14,327 nucleotides of DNA from an uncultured bacterium (lineage in GTDB: Bacteria; Cyanobacteriota; Vampirovibrionia; Gastranaerophilales; Gastranaerophilaceae). Location of the stretch: assembly GCA_948742005.1 (NCBI GenBank), contig CAPYQR010000026.1:1-14327 (forward strand). Reading direction: 5' to 3'. Below the pieces are notes generated by a model. That model did not search any database and was not told where the DNA came from. It worked only from the letters and a program-made list of their open reading frames with translations. The translations under genes and the position numbers were made by a program. Shown piece by piece: positions 1 to 7,223 of the stretch. Positions within the stretch are counted from its first letter, which is position 1; the number at the start of each line of letters is the position of its first letter.

Positions 1-1979
1 GATTTATCACGACAAACAATATAAAACAAACGCTGGGCAGAGAAATTTCAAGCTATTTTGTTTCCGCCGGAAATATTCCTTTAAAGATTTCAATGAAAGG
101 GAATGAAAAAGAACAAAATATCATAGCGCAAATTCAAAACAACAAAAATAATTTCATAACACCTGTTAATTTAACCGCTCTTCAAAACGCACAGAGTTTA
201 ATCCAAGCAGACGTCAAAATAAAAGGAAACAAAATAAAATTAAGCAATACAGGGCTTTATAAAAAACCAAATAAAGCACTGAATCAAGATTTTAGCAATA
301 ATTTAGCTCAAAATATAACAGGAGCAAAACAGCTTATAGAATTAAGTGCGGTAATTGAGGGAAATCATTTAAACCTTTTGAGATTAAATATTCCTCAAGA
401 ATTAAGCGGAAATATTGCATTATTTAAAAAATCAACATTCAAAACAAAAGGCAAAATAATCGCTAACGGCTCATTTGACGACTTAAATTACAGAGGAAAT
501 TTAAAAGCTTATGAAATAAAAATCCCTGAATTACTTACAAATGTCAAAAATATTGATTTAAATCTTTCAAACAAAACCCTAAAACTGGATGCAAAAGAAA
601 TTAATTTAAATTCTTCAATTATAAATTCAAATTTAAATGCTGACTTAAAACCATCTAAAATATTTAAAATTTCCAACTTTAACGTCAACTCGGCAATGAT
701 TGATGTTGATAAAACAATGAAAATTTTAGATAATTTAAATAAATATTTGCCGCAGTCAAATTCAGCACAAAACAGCGCCATTCCTTTATTTCTAGAAGGA
801 AAATTTGACATCAAAAAAATCAAAACAGGTCAAATTGAACTTGAAAATTCAAAAGGCAATTTATTAATCAAAAACAACATCCTAACCATTGACAAATTCA
901 GCTCAAACGCCTTTGACGGAGATTTAAACGGAAAAATAAATGTTCATTTAATCAGCGGCTTAATAAGCGCAAAATTAAACGGCGCAAAGATTAATTCCGA
1001 CAAAATGCTTGTTCAATGTGCAAATATGAAAAATATGCTTTCGGGAATTTTAAAATTCAATGCAGATATTTCATTAAAAGGTACAGATTACCTTGAACAG
1101 ATGAAATCCTTAAAAGGAAATGTTGATTTTGAAATAACAGATGGACAATATGGTCCTTTTGCGAAACTTGAAAACTTTTTCTTAGCAGAAAATATAAGAG
1201 AAAATCCATTTTTCAAAACAACAATCGGAACAATCCTGAATCCGATAACAACAATTGATTCAACACATTTCGAACAATTGAGAGGAAATTTGAATTTTAA
1301 TAACGGAATTGCAAACATTCAATCAATTACATCGCGTGGTGATATTTTATGTATTTTAATCAAAGGAAACATGAATTTAATATCAAATACTCTTGATTCA
1401 AACGTCAAAGTAAGACTTGCATCAGCCGTAAGCGATTTGCTCGGACCTTTAGCTATGGCAAACCCTGTTAATCTTGTTAAAAAATCATCAAATTTAACAA
1501 TGGCAAACGCAACATTATTTTCTTTATTCACACAAACCGTATCAAACGAAGAATATAAAGCAATTCCTGATTTTAGCGCAAAACATTCAGACGACAATGC
1601 AACAAAATTCCAGATTGTTCTAAACGGCGATGTTAATAAACCGTTAAAGCTTGTAAAATCGTTTAAATGGCTTGCTCTGGAAGAAGAAATGGAAGAAGCA
1701 AAACTTATCAGCAGCAACTACATAAAAGACCGGCAAGAATTAGCAAAACAAGCCATTTCAAAAAAAATTCAAGAAAACGATAAACTTAACGAAAAAGTCA
1801 AAACAGGCTTGGGAAAAATTATCAATTCCGACAAACCAATAACAAAAGAAACAATTTTAAAAGATGCGTTTTCGAAAATCAAACTCTACAACGTCGGAAA
1901 CAAAACAAAAAATGACGAAACACAAATTCAAGAAAACAACACAAATACAAATAGCGAGGTAGAAAATGACATTAATTAA
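1..1979 (+). CDS. AsmA-like envelope protein, 3' part (5' end outside window)
   Basis: The reading frame is open from base 3, giving at least 658 residues in the window. The first ATG, at 93, has no Shine-Dalgarno and is internal, so the gene begins upstream. The visible part is a long run of short beta-strand segments of the kind 'G-x-L-x-F-x-x-G-x-A', such as SLKGNVDFEITDG and RGNLNFNNGIANIQ. This is typical of the AsmA-like C-terminal region in the AsmA/TamB/YhdP superfamily of envelope proteins, thought to form lipid-conducting beta-grooves between the two membranes of diderm cells. The last ~110 residues turn helical and charged (EEEMEEAKLI onward), ending in an Asn/Thr/Glu-rich tail. 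The N-terminal membrane anchor expected for the family would lie outside the window. It overlaps the downstream cysteine synthase by 14 nt, so the two are co-transcribed, though no functional link is evident. Family assignment rests on pattern, not search. Confidence 0.7.
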   Translation, partial: FITTNNIKQTLGREISSYFVSAGNIPLKISMKGNEKEQNIIAQIQNNKNNFITPVNLTALQNAQSLIQADVKIKGNKIKLSNTGLYKKPNKALNQDFSNNLAQNITGAKQLIELSAVIEGNHLNLLRLNIPQELSGNIALFKKSTFKTKGKIIANGSFDDLNYRGNLKAYEIKIPELLTNVKNIDLNLSNKTLKLDAKEINLNSSIINSNLNADLKPSKIFKISNFNVNSAMIDVDKTMKILDNLNKYLPQSNSAQNSAIPLFLEGKFDIKKIKTGQIELENSKGNLLIKNNILTIDKFSSNAFDGDLNGKINVHLISGLISAKLNGAKINSDKMLVQCANMKNMLSGILKFNADISLKGTDYLEQMKSLKGNVDFEITDGQYGPFAKLENFFLAENIRENPFFKTTIGTILNPITTIDSTHFEQLRGNLNFNNGIANIQSITSRGDILCILIKGNMNLISNTLDSNVKVRLASAVSDLLGPLAMANPVNLVKKSSNLTMANATLFSLFTQTVSNEEYKAIPDFSAKHSDDNATKFQIVLNGDVNKPLKLVKSFKWLALEEEMEEAKLISSNYIKDRQELAKQAISKKIQENDKLNEKVKTGLGKIINSDKPITKETILKDAFSKIKLYNVGNKTKNDETQIQENNTNTNSEVENDIN

Positions 1980-2895
1980 TAATTATTTTGATTTAATAGG
2001 CAAGACTCCTTTGTTTGAATTAAAAAAAATAAAAAAAGAATTTAATTTAAAAGCAAATATTTTTGCAAAGCTTGAATGCTTTAACCCCGCAGGGAGCATC
2101 AAAGACAGGGTTGCAATGAATATGATACAAGCTGCAATAAATAAAGGAATCTTAAAAGAAAATTCAACAATAATTGAACCCACAAGCGGAAATACAGGAA
2201 TCGGGTTAGCGGCAATCTGCGCTAATTTAGGCTACAAAATAATTTTGACAATGCCTGAAACAATGAGCATAGAAAGAAGAAAACTTTTAAGTGCTTATGG
2301 TGCTGAAATTGTTTTAACACAAGGGAATAAAGGTATGAAAGGAGCAATTGAAAAAGCACAGGAATTGGCACAAAAAACCCCTGATTCATTTATCCCTTCA
2401 CAATTTGAAAATCCTGCAAACCCTGAAATCCACTACCTTACAACAGGGCCTGAAATTTATCAGGATATGGATGGTAAAGTTGATATTTTTATAAGCGCCG
2501 TTGGAACGGGCGGAACTTTATCGGGCTGCGCAAAATATTTAAAAGAGCAAAATGAAAATATTAAAATTATTGCCGTTGAACCGCACTCAAGTGCAGTTAT
2601 TTCAGGAAAACCCGCAGGAGCACACAAAATTCAAGGAATCGGCGCAGGATTTATCCCAAAAACGCTTGACTTAAATTTTTGTCAGAATATAATAACTGTA
2701 GAAGATGACGATGCTTTCGGATTTAGCCGCGCTTTAGCCCGAAAAGAAGGGATTTTAGCCGGGATTTCATCAGGCGCTGCGCTATTTGCAGCAGTTGTCG
2801 AAGCCCAAAAAGAAGAAAACGAAGATAAAAACATCGCAGTAATTTTCCCCGATACAGGCGAGCGTTATCTTTCAAGCGAATTATTCAGCAGTTAG
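1966..2895 (+). CDS. cysK: Cysteine synthase (O-acetylserine sulfhydrylase)
   Basis: 309 residues, full length for the CysK/CysM family of fold-type II PLP enzymes, which make L-cysteine from O-acetylserine and sulfide in the cytoplasm. The PLP-lysine motif NPAGSIKDR lies at residues 40-48 (Lys46). The substrate loop EPTSGNTG is at 71-78, the PLP-phosphate loop VGTGGTLSG at 179-187, and the C-terminal PLP-ring contact GISSGAA at 266-272. The conserved FPDTGERYLS sits at 294-303. All key residues are present. The ATG follows GAGGT at 1956-1960 with good spacing and lies inside the end of the AsmA-like gene (14-nt overlap). The next gene starts 8 nt after the stop, suggesting one transcript. 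No serine acetyltransferase gene is in the window. CysK fits best; a CysM-type paralogue is not excluded. Confidence 0.93.
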   Translation: MTLINNYFDLIGKTPLFELKKIKKEFNLKANIFAKLECFNPAGSIKDRVAMNMIQAAINKGILKENSTIIEPTSGNTGIGLAAICANLGYKIILTMPETMSIERRKLLSAYGAEIVLTQGNKGMKGAIEKAQELAQKTPDSFIPSQFENPANPEIHYLTTGPEIYQDMDGKVDIFISAVGTGGTLSGCAKYLKEQNENIKIIAVEPHSSAVISGKPAGAHKIQGIGAGFIPKTLDLNFCQNIITVEDDDAFGFSRALARKEGILAGISSGAALFAAVVEAQKEENEDKNIAVIFPDTGERYLSSELFSS

Positions 2896-2903
2896 GTAAT
2901 TAA

Positions 2904-3869
2904 ATGAACATCAAAAAACTAAATATTTTTTCCCAAAAACCGCTTTCTAAAGCAGCTTTTGGCAGCAAAAACAATTTTTCAAACCTGAAACTAAAAACCC
3001 TGAATCAAGATTCACTAAATCTTGGAAATTTAAATTTCGGGGCAAAATTCAACGAAACAACAAACGAAGCGACATTTAAACTTGGTGAGCTTAAAGAAAT
3101 TTTCGGCAAAAAAGCTTTAGTAAAAGCCAAAAACAAATTTAATCTGCCGATTCAATTAGAAGACTTTGATATCGATATCAGAAAAGACCGCGCAAGCGGC
3201 AAAAAGATAATTTCAGGAGATATGAATTTTGTAAAATATGTCAATAAATACGGCTGCGATTTTACTTCGGATGATATTAATAAATTTCTTGAAAATGTCG
3301 AAACAATAGAGGGCGAGCTTGTAATTGGCGGATTTAATGATATTTATCTGCCTGATTTAAAAAAAGTCAATAAACTTAGCGCAAAAGAATGTGATAATCT
3401 TAATTTATGCAATTTACAAACGGCACAAAAAACGGATATAAGCCGCGCAAGCAACGTTAACCTTTCCTCGCTTGAATATTCAGGTTCTCTTGAAATGCCG
3501 AACTGTAAAAATATTGAATTTCCAAGCCTTGAAGCGGCAGGCAAAATTTATATGCCTGAAAGCAAAAGGGTATTTTTCCCAAAATTGGAAAAAATAGGAA
3601 AATTAAACGCGGATTTTGCCGAGGACATTTCAATGCCTGAACTTACCTATGTTTCCAATGCGGATTTATATGAAACTGTAAATTTTGATGCCAAAAATTT
3701 AAAAAGAGTCGGTAAAATTTATGCACAATACAGCATTAATTTAAATATTTCATCTTTGGAAAAATTTGAAAAATTAAACCTTGAGCACATAAAACAACTC
3801 CAAATTCCGCCAAAAACAAAAAGAGCTTATTGGCGTAGTGTTGTTGTTGATTTAATGTCGACTGATTAA
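2904..3869 (+). CDS. Protein of nine tandem 19-residue leucine-rich-like repeats
   Basis: 321 residues, no recognised function. Residues 1-134 are a Lys/Asn-rich head with two Phe-Gly motifs (AAFGS near 18, NFGAKF near 44) and no convincing signal peptide or membrane segment. Residues 135-305 break cleanly into nine 19-residue units with consensus x-x-G-K-L-x7-N-x3-P-x-L-E, for example the unit at 192-210 ending in EFPSLE and the one at 211-229 ending in FFPKLE. Such spacing predicts a short-period parallel solenoid related to leucine-rich repeats. Known solenoids of this type bind proteins or glycans; the ligand here is unknown. The ATG lies 8 nt after the cysK stop with only a weak Shine-Dalgarno (TAGGT), suggesting coupling to cysK. 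The 3' end overlaps convergent pyrG by 18 nt. The reading frame is certain; any role is open. Confidence 0.8.
   Translation: MNIKKLNIFSQKPLSKAAFGSKNNFSNLKLKTLNQDSLNLGNLNFGAKFNETTNEATFKLGELKEIFGKKALVKAKNKFNLPIQLEDFDIDIRKDRASGKKIISGDMNFVKYVNKYGCDFTSDDINKFLENVETIEGELVIGGFNDIYLPDLKKVNKLSAKECDNLNLCNLQTAQKTDISRASNVNLSSLEYSGSLEMPNCKNIEFPSLEAAGKIYMPESKRVFFPKLEKIGKLNADFAEDISMPELTYVSNADLYETVNFDAKNLKRVGKIYAQYSINLNISSLEKFEKLNLEHIKQLQIPPKTKRAYWRSVVVDLMSTD
3306..3818 (+). repeat. Nine tandem 57-nt coding units (19-residue LRR-like solenoid)
   Basis: Each 57-nt unit encodes one 19-residue repeat: residues 135-153, 154-172, 173-191, 192-210, 211-229, 230-248, 249-267, 268-286 and 287-305. The units keep register with no insertion across 171 residues. 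The most regular positions are a hydrophobic residue at position 5, often preceded by Gly-Lys at 3-4, and a Pro/Ser-x-Leu-Glu/Lys ending. DNA identity between units is low, so the array is old and held at protein level; it is not a recent slippage product. Confidence 0.8.
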
Positions 3870-5486
3870 TCTTTTTCTTTTTTTTAAATTGTGTTTAATC
3901 GCTGCTTCAACCAAACCCCTGAACAACGGATGCGGATTTTGCGGACGGGATTTGAACTCGGGATGGAATTGAACCGCGATAAAATAATCACACTTAGGAT
4001 TTTCAACAATTTCTGCAAGCAATCCATCAGGACTTTTGCCTGAAATTACAAGCCCTTTATTTTCCAAAAGCTCTTTATATTCATTATTAAATTCAAACCT
4101 GTGTCTGTGACGTTCTGAAATCAAATCGGTTTTATATAAAGAATGAGCCAGAGTATCTTTTTCAATTTTGCAAGGATATGCTCCAAGGCGCATTGTCGCA
4201 CCATATCCCGCAATATTTTTTTGATTTTCCATTAAATCAACAACTTTATCGGGTGTAAATTTATCAAATTCTGTTGAATTAGCCTGTTTTAAACCCGCAA
4301 CATTTCTTGCAAATTCAATTACAGCACATTGCATCCCAAGACACAACCCGAGATAGGGAAGATTATTTTCCCTTGCATATTGAACAACTTTTAATTTACC
4401 CTCAATCCCCCTAACTCCAAACCCGCCCGGTACAACAAGCGCATCGACATCTTCAAGGTGTTTTTTAACTTCTTTTGTTGTTTGAATATCTTCTGATGCT
4501 ATCCATTTTATGTTAATTTTAACAGAATTTTCAAACCCCGCATGCTTTAAACTTTCAACAACGGAAATATAAGCATCGTTCAATTCTGTGTATTTACCTG
4601 CAAGTGCAATTGTAAGTTCGCTTTTCGGGTTTTTAATATTATAAACCATTTTTTCCCAATCAGAAATATTGCAAGGTTTATCTTCCAGATTCAAAATTTT
4701 TAAAACCTGTTTTGTGATTCCTTGTTTTTCAAGGTATAATGGCACTTCATAAATTGATGACATATCCTTGCATTCAATTACATTATCTTTATCAACCGAA
4801 CAAAACAGCGCAAGTTTATCTTTTTCATTTTTTGAAACAGGTACTTGTGTTCTTAAAACAAGCATTTCAGGCTGGATTCCATAGCTTCTTAAAACATTAA
4901 CACTGTGTTGCGAGGGTTTTGTTTTAAGTTCGCCCGAAGTAGGTAAATATGGCAAAAGAGTAACATGAATCGACATAGAATTTTGAAAACCTGCTTCAGA
5001 GCGGAACTGACGGATTGATTCAATAAAAGGCAGACCCTCTATATCTCCGATTGTGCCGCCGATTTCAGCAATTAAGATATCAGGTTTGTCTTTTTCTTTT
5101 GCTTTTAATAATCTTGATTTAATTTCTCCCGTGATATGAGGAATCATCTGAACGGTAGCACCCAAATATTCGCCCCTGCGTTCTTTTTCAATAACGGTTT
5201 GATAAACACTTCCCGAGGTTACATTATTAATTTGAGCTAAATTCGTATCAATAAATCTTTCATAATGCCCAAGATCAAGGTCGGTTTCAGCCCCGTCATC
5301 ACATACAAAAACTTCCCCATGCTGGTATGGGCTCATTGTTCCCGGGTCAACATTGATATAAGGGTCAAATTTTTGTACGGAAACCTTGTATCCTCTTGAA
5401 ACCAAAAGCCTGCCCAAAGAGGCGGCTACAATTCCTTTCCCCAAGGAACTTACGACACCGCCTGTTATAAAAATATATTTTGTCAA
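3852..5486 (-). CDS. pyrG: CTP synthase (TTG start)
   Basis: 544 residues, normal full length. The enzyme aminates UTP to CTP with glutamine and ATP in the cytoplasm. The N-terminal synthetase domain starts with the canonical KYIFITGGVVSSLGKGI at 3-19 and carries DPYINVDPGTMSPYQHGEV at 41-59 and EIGGTIGDIEG at 141-151. The C-terminal class I glutamine amidotransferase domain has GGFGVRG at 354-360, the nucleophile Cys382 in GLCLGMQ, and His508/Glu510 in QFHPEF. The start is TTG: the canonical N-terminus begins there, AGAGG (5492-5496, minus strand) is correctly spaced, and no ATG is available. It lies 18 nt downstream of gatC, so the two probably form an operon. Its last 18 nt overlap the end of the convergent repeat-protein gene. 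Confidence 0.97.
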   Translation of the reverse strand: MTKYIFITGGVVSSLGKGIVAASLGRLLVSRGYKVSVQKFDPYINVDPGTMSPYQHGEVFVCDDGAETDLDLGHYERFIDTNLAQINNVTSGSVYQTVIEKERRGEYLGATVQMIPHITGEIKSRLLKAKEKDKPDILIAEIGGTIGDIEGLPFIESIRQFRSEAGFQNSMSIHVTLLPYLPTSGELKTKPSQHSVNVLRSYGIQPEMLVLRTQVPVSKNEKDKLALFCSVDKDNVIECKDMSSIYEVPLYLEKQGITKQVLKILNLEDKPCNISDWEKMVYNIKNPKSELTIALAGKYTELNDAYISVVESLKHAGFENSVKINIKWIASEDIQTTKEVKKHLEDVDALVVPGGFGVRGIEGKLKVVQYARENNLPYLGLCLGMQCAVIEFARNVAGLKQANSTEFDKFTPDKVVDLMENQKNIAGYGATMRLGAYPCKIEKDTLAHSLYKTDLISERHRHRFEFNNEYKELLENKGLVISGKSPDGLLAEIVENPKCDYFIAVQFHPEFKSRPQNPHPLFRGLVEAAIKHNLKKRKRLISRH

Positions 5487-5491
5487 AATAA

Positions 5492-5496
5492 CCTCT
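5492..5496 (-). promoter_or_regulatory. Shine-Dalgarno that fixes the pyrG TTG start
   Basis: On the minus strand AGAGG lies 5 nt before the TTG at 5484-5486. It falls in the 18-nt gap after gatC and supports initiation at TTG rather than at any internal codon. Confidence 0.7.
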
Positions 5497-5504
5497 TTTA
5501 AGTC

Positions 5505-5786
5505 TTAATTAATCTTAGGAACTTTAAAATAATCGCCCTCGACATCAGGACCATTACTCATTAATTCTTCTCTTGTGTTTTCGTAAATCTTTTTATCTTC
5601 CCTGTAAACATTAGAAAAATGAATCGGATGATTCATAGGCTCAACCCCCGTTGTATCCACTTCGTTCATCTTTTCAACATGTTTTAAAACATCGCCTAAT
5701 TGACCTGTGTATAATATTTTTTCTTCTTCTGATAATTCCAATCTTGCAAGCTTTGCAACATGTTCAACATCTTTAATTGTAATCAT
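5505..5786 (-). CDS. gatC: Aspartyl/glutamyl-tRNA amidotransferase subunit C
   Basis: 93 residues, the usual GatC size. GatC is the small subunit of the GatCAB transamidase that converts misacylated Glu-tRNA(Gln) and Asp-tRNA(Asn) to the correct amides; it wraps around the GatA/GatB interface. Family signals are the opening MITIKDVEHVAKLARLELSE, the helix with QLGDVLKHVEKMNEVDT at ~29-45, the Pro-rich bend VEPMNHP at 48-54, and the ending with R-E-D-x6-N-T-R and the F-K-V-P-K-I tail. The ATG is preceded by a strong AGGAGA (5791-5796, minus strand). The gene heads an apparent operon with pyrG. gatA and gatB are not in the window, as in many genomes where the subunits are dispersed. Confidence 0.95.
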   Translation of the reverse strand: MITIKDVEHVAKLARLELSEEEKILYTGQLGDVLKHVEKMNEVDTTGVEPMNHPIHFSNVYREDKKIYENTREELMSNGPDVEGDYFKVPKIN

Positions 5787-5827
5787 AATTTCTCCTATTC
5801 TTTTAACTTAACAAAAATCGAAAAATA

Positions 5828-5857
5828 TTGCAATTTATTATTAAGTTAATTTATAAT
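5828..5857 (+). promoter_or_regulatory. Sigma-70-type promoter predicted to give a leaderless mRNA
   Basis: TTGCAA (5828-5833) and a consensus TATAAT (5852-5857) are separated by 18 bp. Exactly six bases separate the -10 box from the ATG at 5864, so the usual start point (+1) falls on the A of the start codon. There is no Shine-Dalgarno. A 10-bp AT-only inverted repeat (5832-5841 / 5853-5862) overlaps the spacer and the -10 box and could be an operator. Confidence 0.6.
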
Positions 5858-5863
5858 AAATTT

Positions 5864-6574
5864 ATGATGGATAAAAAAAGCAATGTATTAATTGTTGAAG
5901 ACCATGCCTTGACGTCATTTGCACTCAAGACATCATTATCAAATCTTGATTTTATAAATAAAATTTTTGAAGCGGAAAGTTCTAAGTGTGCTTTTGAAAT
6001 TATTAAAAAAAACAAAATTGATTTAATAATCATGGATTTAGGTCTGCCTGATTTAAACGGAATTGAAACAAGCAAAGAAATTAAAAAATTCAACGAAAAA
6101 GCCAAAATAATAATTCTTACATCCCATCAAGAAAAAGATGAAGTTCAACAATGTCTTGAGGCAGGAATAAATGCATATTGCACAAAAGATATAAAACCTG
6201 ACAAATTAATCAATGTTATAAAAGATGTTCTGAATGGTTCATTATATTTTGATTCAACGGTTGCACAATTTGTTTTAAATTACAATTCAAAAAACAATTC
6301 AAACCTTGAAAGTAAAGATGATTTAAATGATAATAAGGAAAATCAAGAAAAAAACCACACCTTAACAATTAAAGATTGTTACAACTTGACTCAACAAGAA
6401 AAAAGAGTATTAATATTATTAGCAAGCGGAAACAATAATTCACAAATTGCTAAAAAACTCAAAATTTCAATCAACACAACAAAGGTTCACGTTTGTTCAA
6501 TTTTACAAAAAATGAATGTTGAAGACAGAACACAGGCAGCAATCAAGACGATTAGAGAAAACTTAATAAATTAA
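5864..6574 (+). CDS. NarL/FixJ-family response regulator
   Basis: 236 residues from the ATG at 5864. A TTG at 5828 in the same frame is rejected because it lies in the predicted -35 box. Residues 7-125 form a receiver domain: acidic pocket Glu12/Asp13, phospho-acceptor Asp58 in IIMDLGLPD, Thr86 and Lys108. Residues ~140-168 are an Asn/Asp/Glu/Lys-rich linker. Residues 173-236 form a LuxR-type helix-turn-helix (LTQQEKRVLILLASG, then SQIAKKLKISINTTKVHV), so it is a DNA-binding regulator activated by phosphorylation. ATG at 5867 is an equally possible start. It is the first gene of an apparent three-gene operon with the next regulator and the pentapeptide protein. No sensor kinase is adjacent, so the input is unknown. 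Confidence 0.9.
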   Translation: MMDKKSNVLIVEDHALTSFALKTSLSNLDFINKIFEAESSKCAFEIIKKNKIDLIIMDLGLPDLNGIETSKEIKKFNEKAKIIILTSHQEKDEVQQCLEAGINAYCTKDIKPDKLINVIKDVLNGSLYFDSTVAQFVLNYNSKNNSNLESKDDLNDNKENQEKNHTLTIKDCYNLTQQEKRVLILLASGNNNSQIAKKLKISINTTKVHVCSILQKMNVEDRTQAAIKTIRENLIN

Positions 6575-6583
6575 AACAACAAT

Positions 6584-7204
6584 ATGGATTCACTGGCTAA
6601 AATTTTAATAATCGATGACAACCCGAAATTAATGGAAGATGCACTTCCAATGTATGGTTATGAGGTTAAATGCGCAACAGACGGCTTGACCGGGTTAAAA
6701 TTGCTTGATGAAGATGATTCTTTTGACCTTATTCTTTTAGATGTTGTTATGCCTAATTTAGACGGCTGGGAAACCTTGCGCGCAATACGCAAAAACGAAA
6801 AAATTTCAAAAATTCCGATAATTATGTTAACTTCTGTAACAGAAGCAAATAAACAAATTTCGGGTCTAAAGTTCGGCGCAGACGACTATATAGTAAAACC
6901 TTTCGTTTTGCCTAACCTTTTAGCCAGAATTGAAGCGTTATTAAGACGCTCAATGTGGAATAAAGATACAAAAACCATAAACCCTTTGCCTTTTGTAAAA
7001 GATAACGATTTAGGCTCTTTAACTTCAAGAGAAAAAGAAATTTTATCATTTGTTGCTAAAGGTGAAACAAACTTACAAATAGCAGACAAGCTTTTTGTCA
7101 GAGAAGTTACGGTAAAAACCCACCTAAACAGTATTTACCGCAAATTAAAAGTCAAAAACCGCACACAAGCCGTTTTGTTGGCACAGCAAACAGGAATTAT
7201 ATAA
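6584..7204 (+). CDS. Response regulator, OmpR-like receiver with LuxR-type output
   Basis: 206 residues. The receiver (6-122) has Asp11/Asp12, phospho-acceptor Asp53 in ILLDVVMPNLDGWE, Thr83 and Lys105 in GADDYIVKPF, and ends in LLARIEALLRR. That receiver style is usual for OmpR/PhoB proteins, yet the output domain is LuxR-type (145-203: LTSREKEILSFVAKGETN, then VTVKTHLNSIYRKLKVKNRTQA). The same combination is known in cyanobacterial and red-algal plastid Ycf29-type regulators, so this may be a relative; that is an inference from architecture. It begins 9 nt after the previous stop with no Shine-Dalgarno, implying co-transcription and reinitiation. The pentapeptide gene follows 19 nt later. 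Confidence 0.9.
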   Translation: MDSLAKILIIDDNPKLMEDALPMYGYEVKCATDGLTGLKLLDEDDSFDLILLDVVMPNLDGWETLRAIRKNEKISKIPIIMLTSVTEANKQISGLKFGADDYIVKPFVLPNLLARIEALLRRSMWNKDTKTINPLPFVKDNDLGSLTSREKEILSFVAKGETNLQIADKLFVREVTVKTHLNSIYRKLKVKNRTQAVLLAQQTGII

Positions 7205-7223
7205 AAATTTAAGGAAATTTAAA

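Noticed and set aside
93-1979. ATG at 93 as the true start of the AsmA-like gene
   Set aside because: The frame is open to base 3, the upstream codons read as ordinary protein in the same style, and there is no ribosome binding site at 93.
3853-3886. Possible terminator TTAAT...ATTAA followed by a T-rich run
   Set aside because: The stem is only five A/T pairs and the T-run is the Lys/Arg-rich end of pyrG read on the other strand.
5828-5863. TTG at 5828 as the start of the first response regulator
   Set aside because: It adds 12 residues ahead of the normal receiver start, has no Shine-Dalgarno, and lies in the predicted -35 box; ATG at 5864 or 5867 fits.
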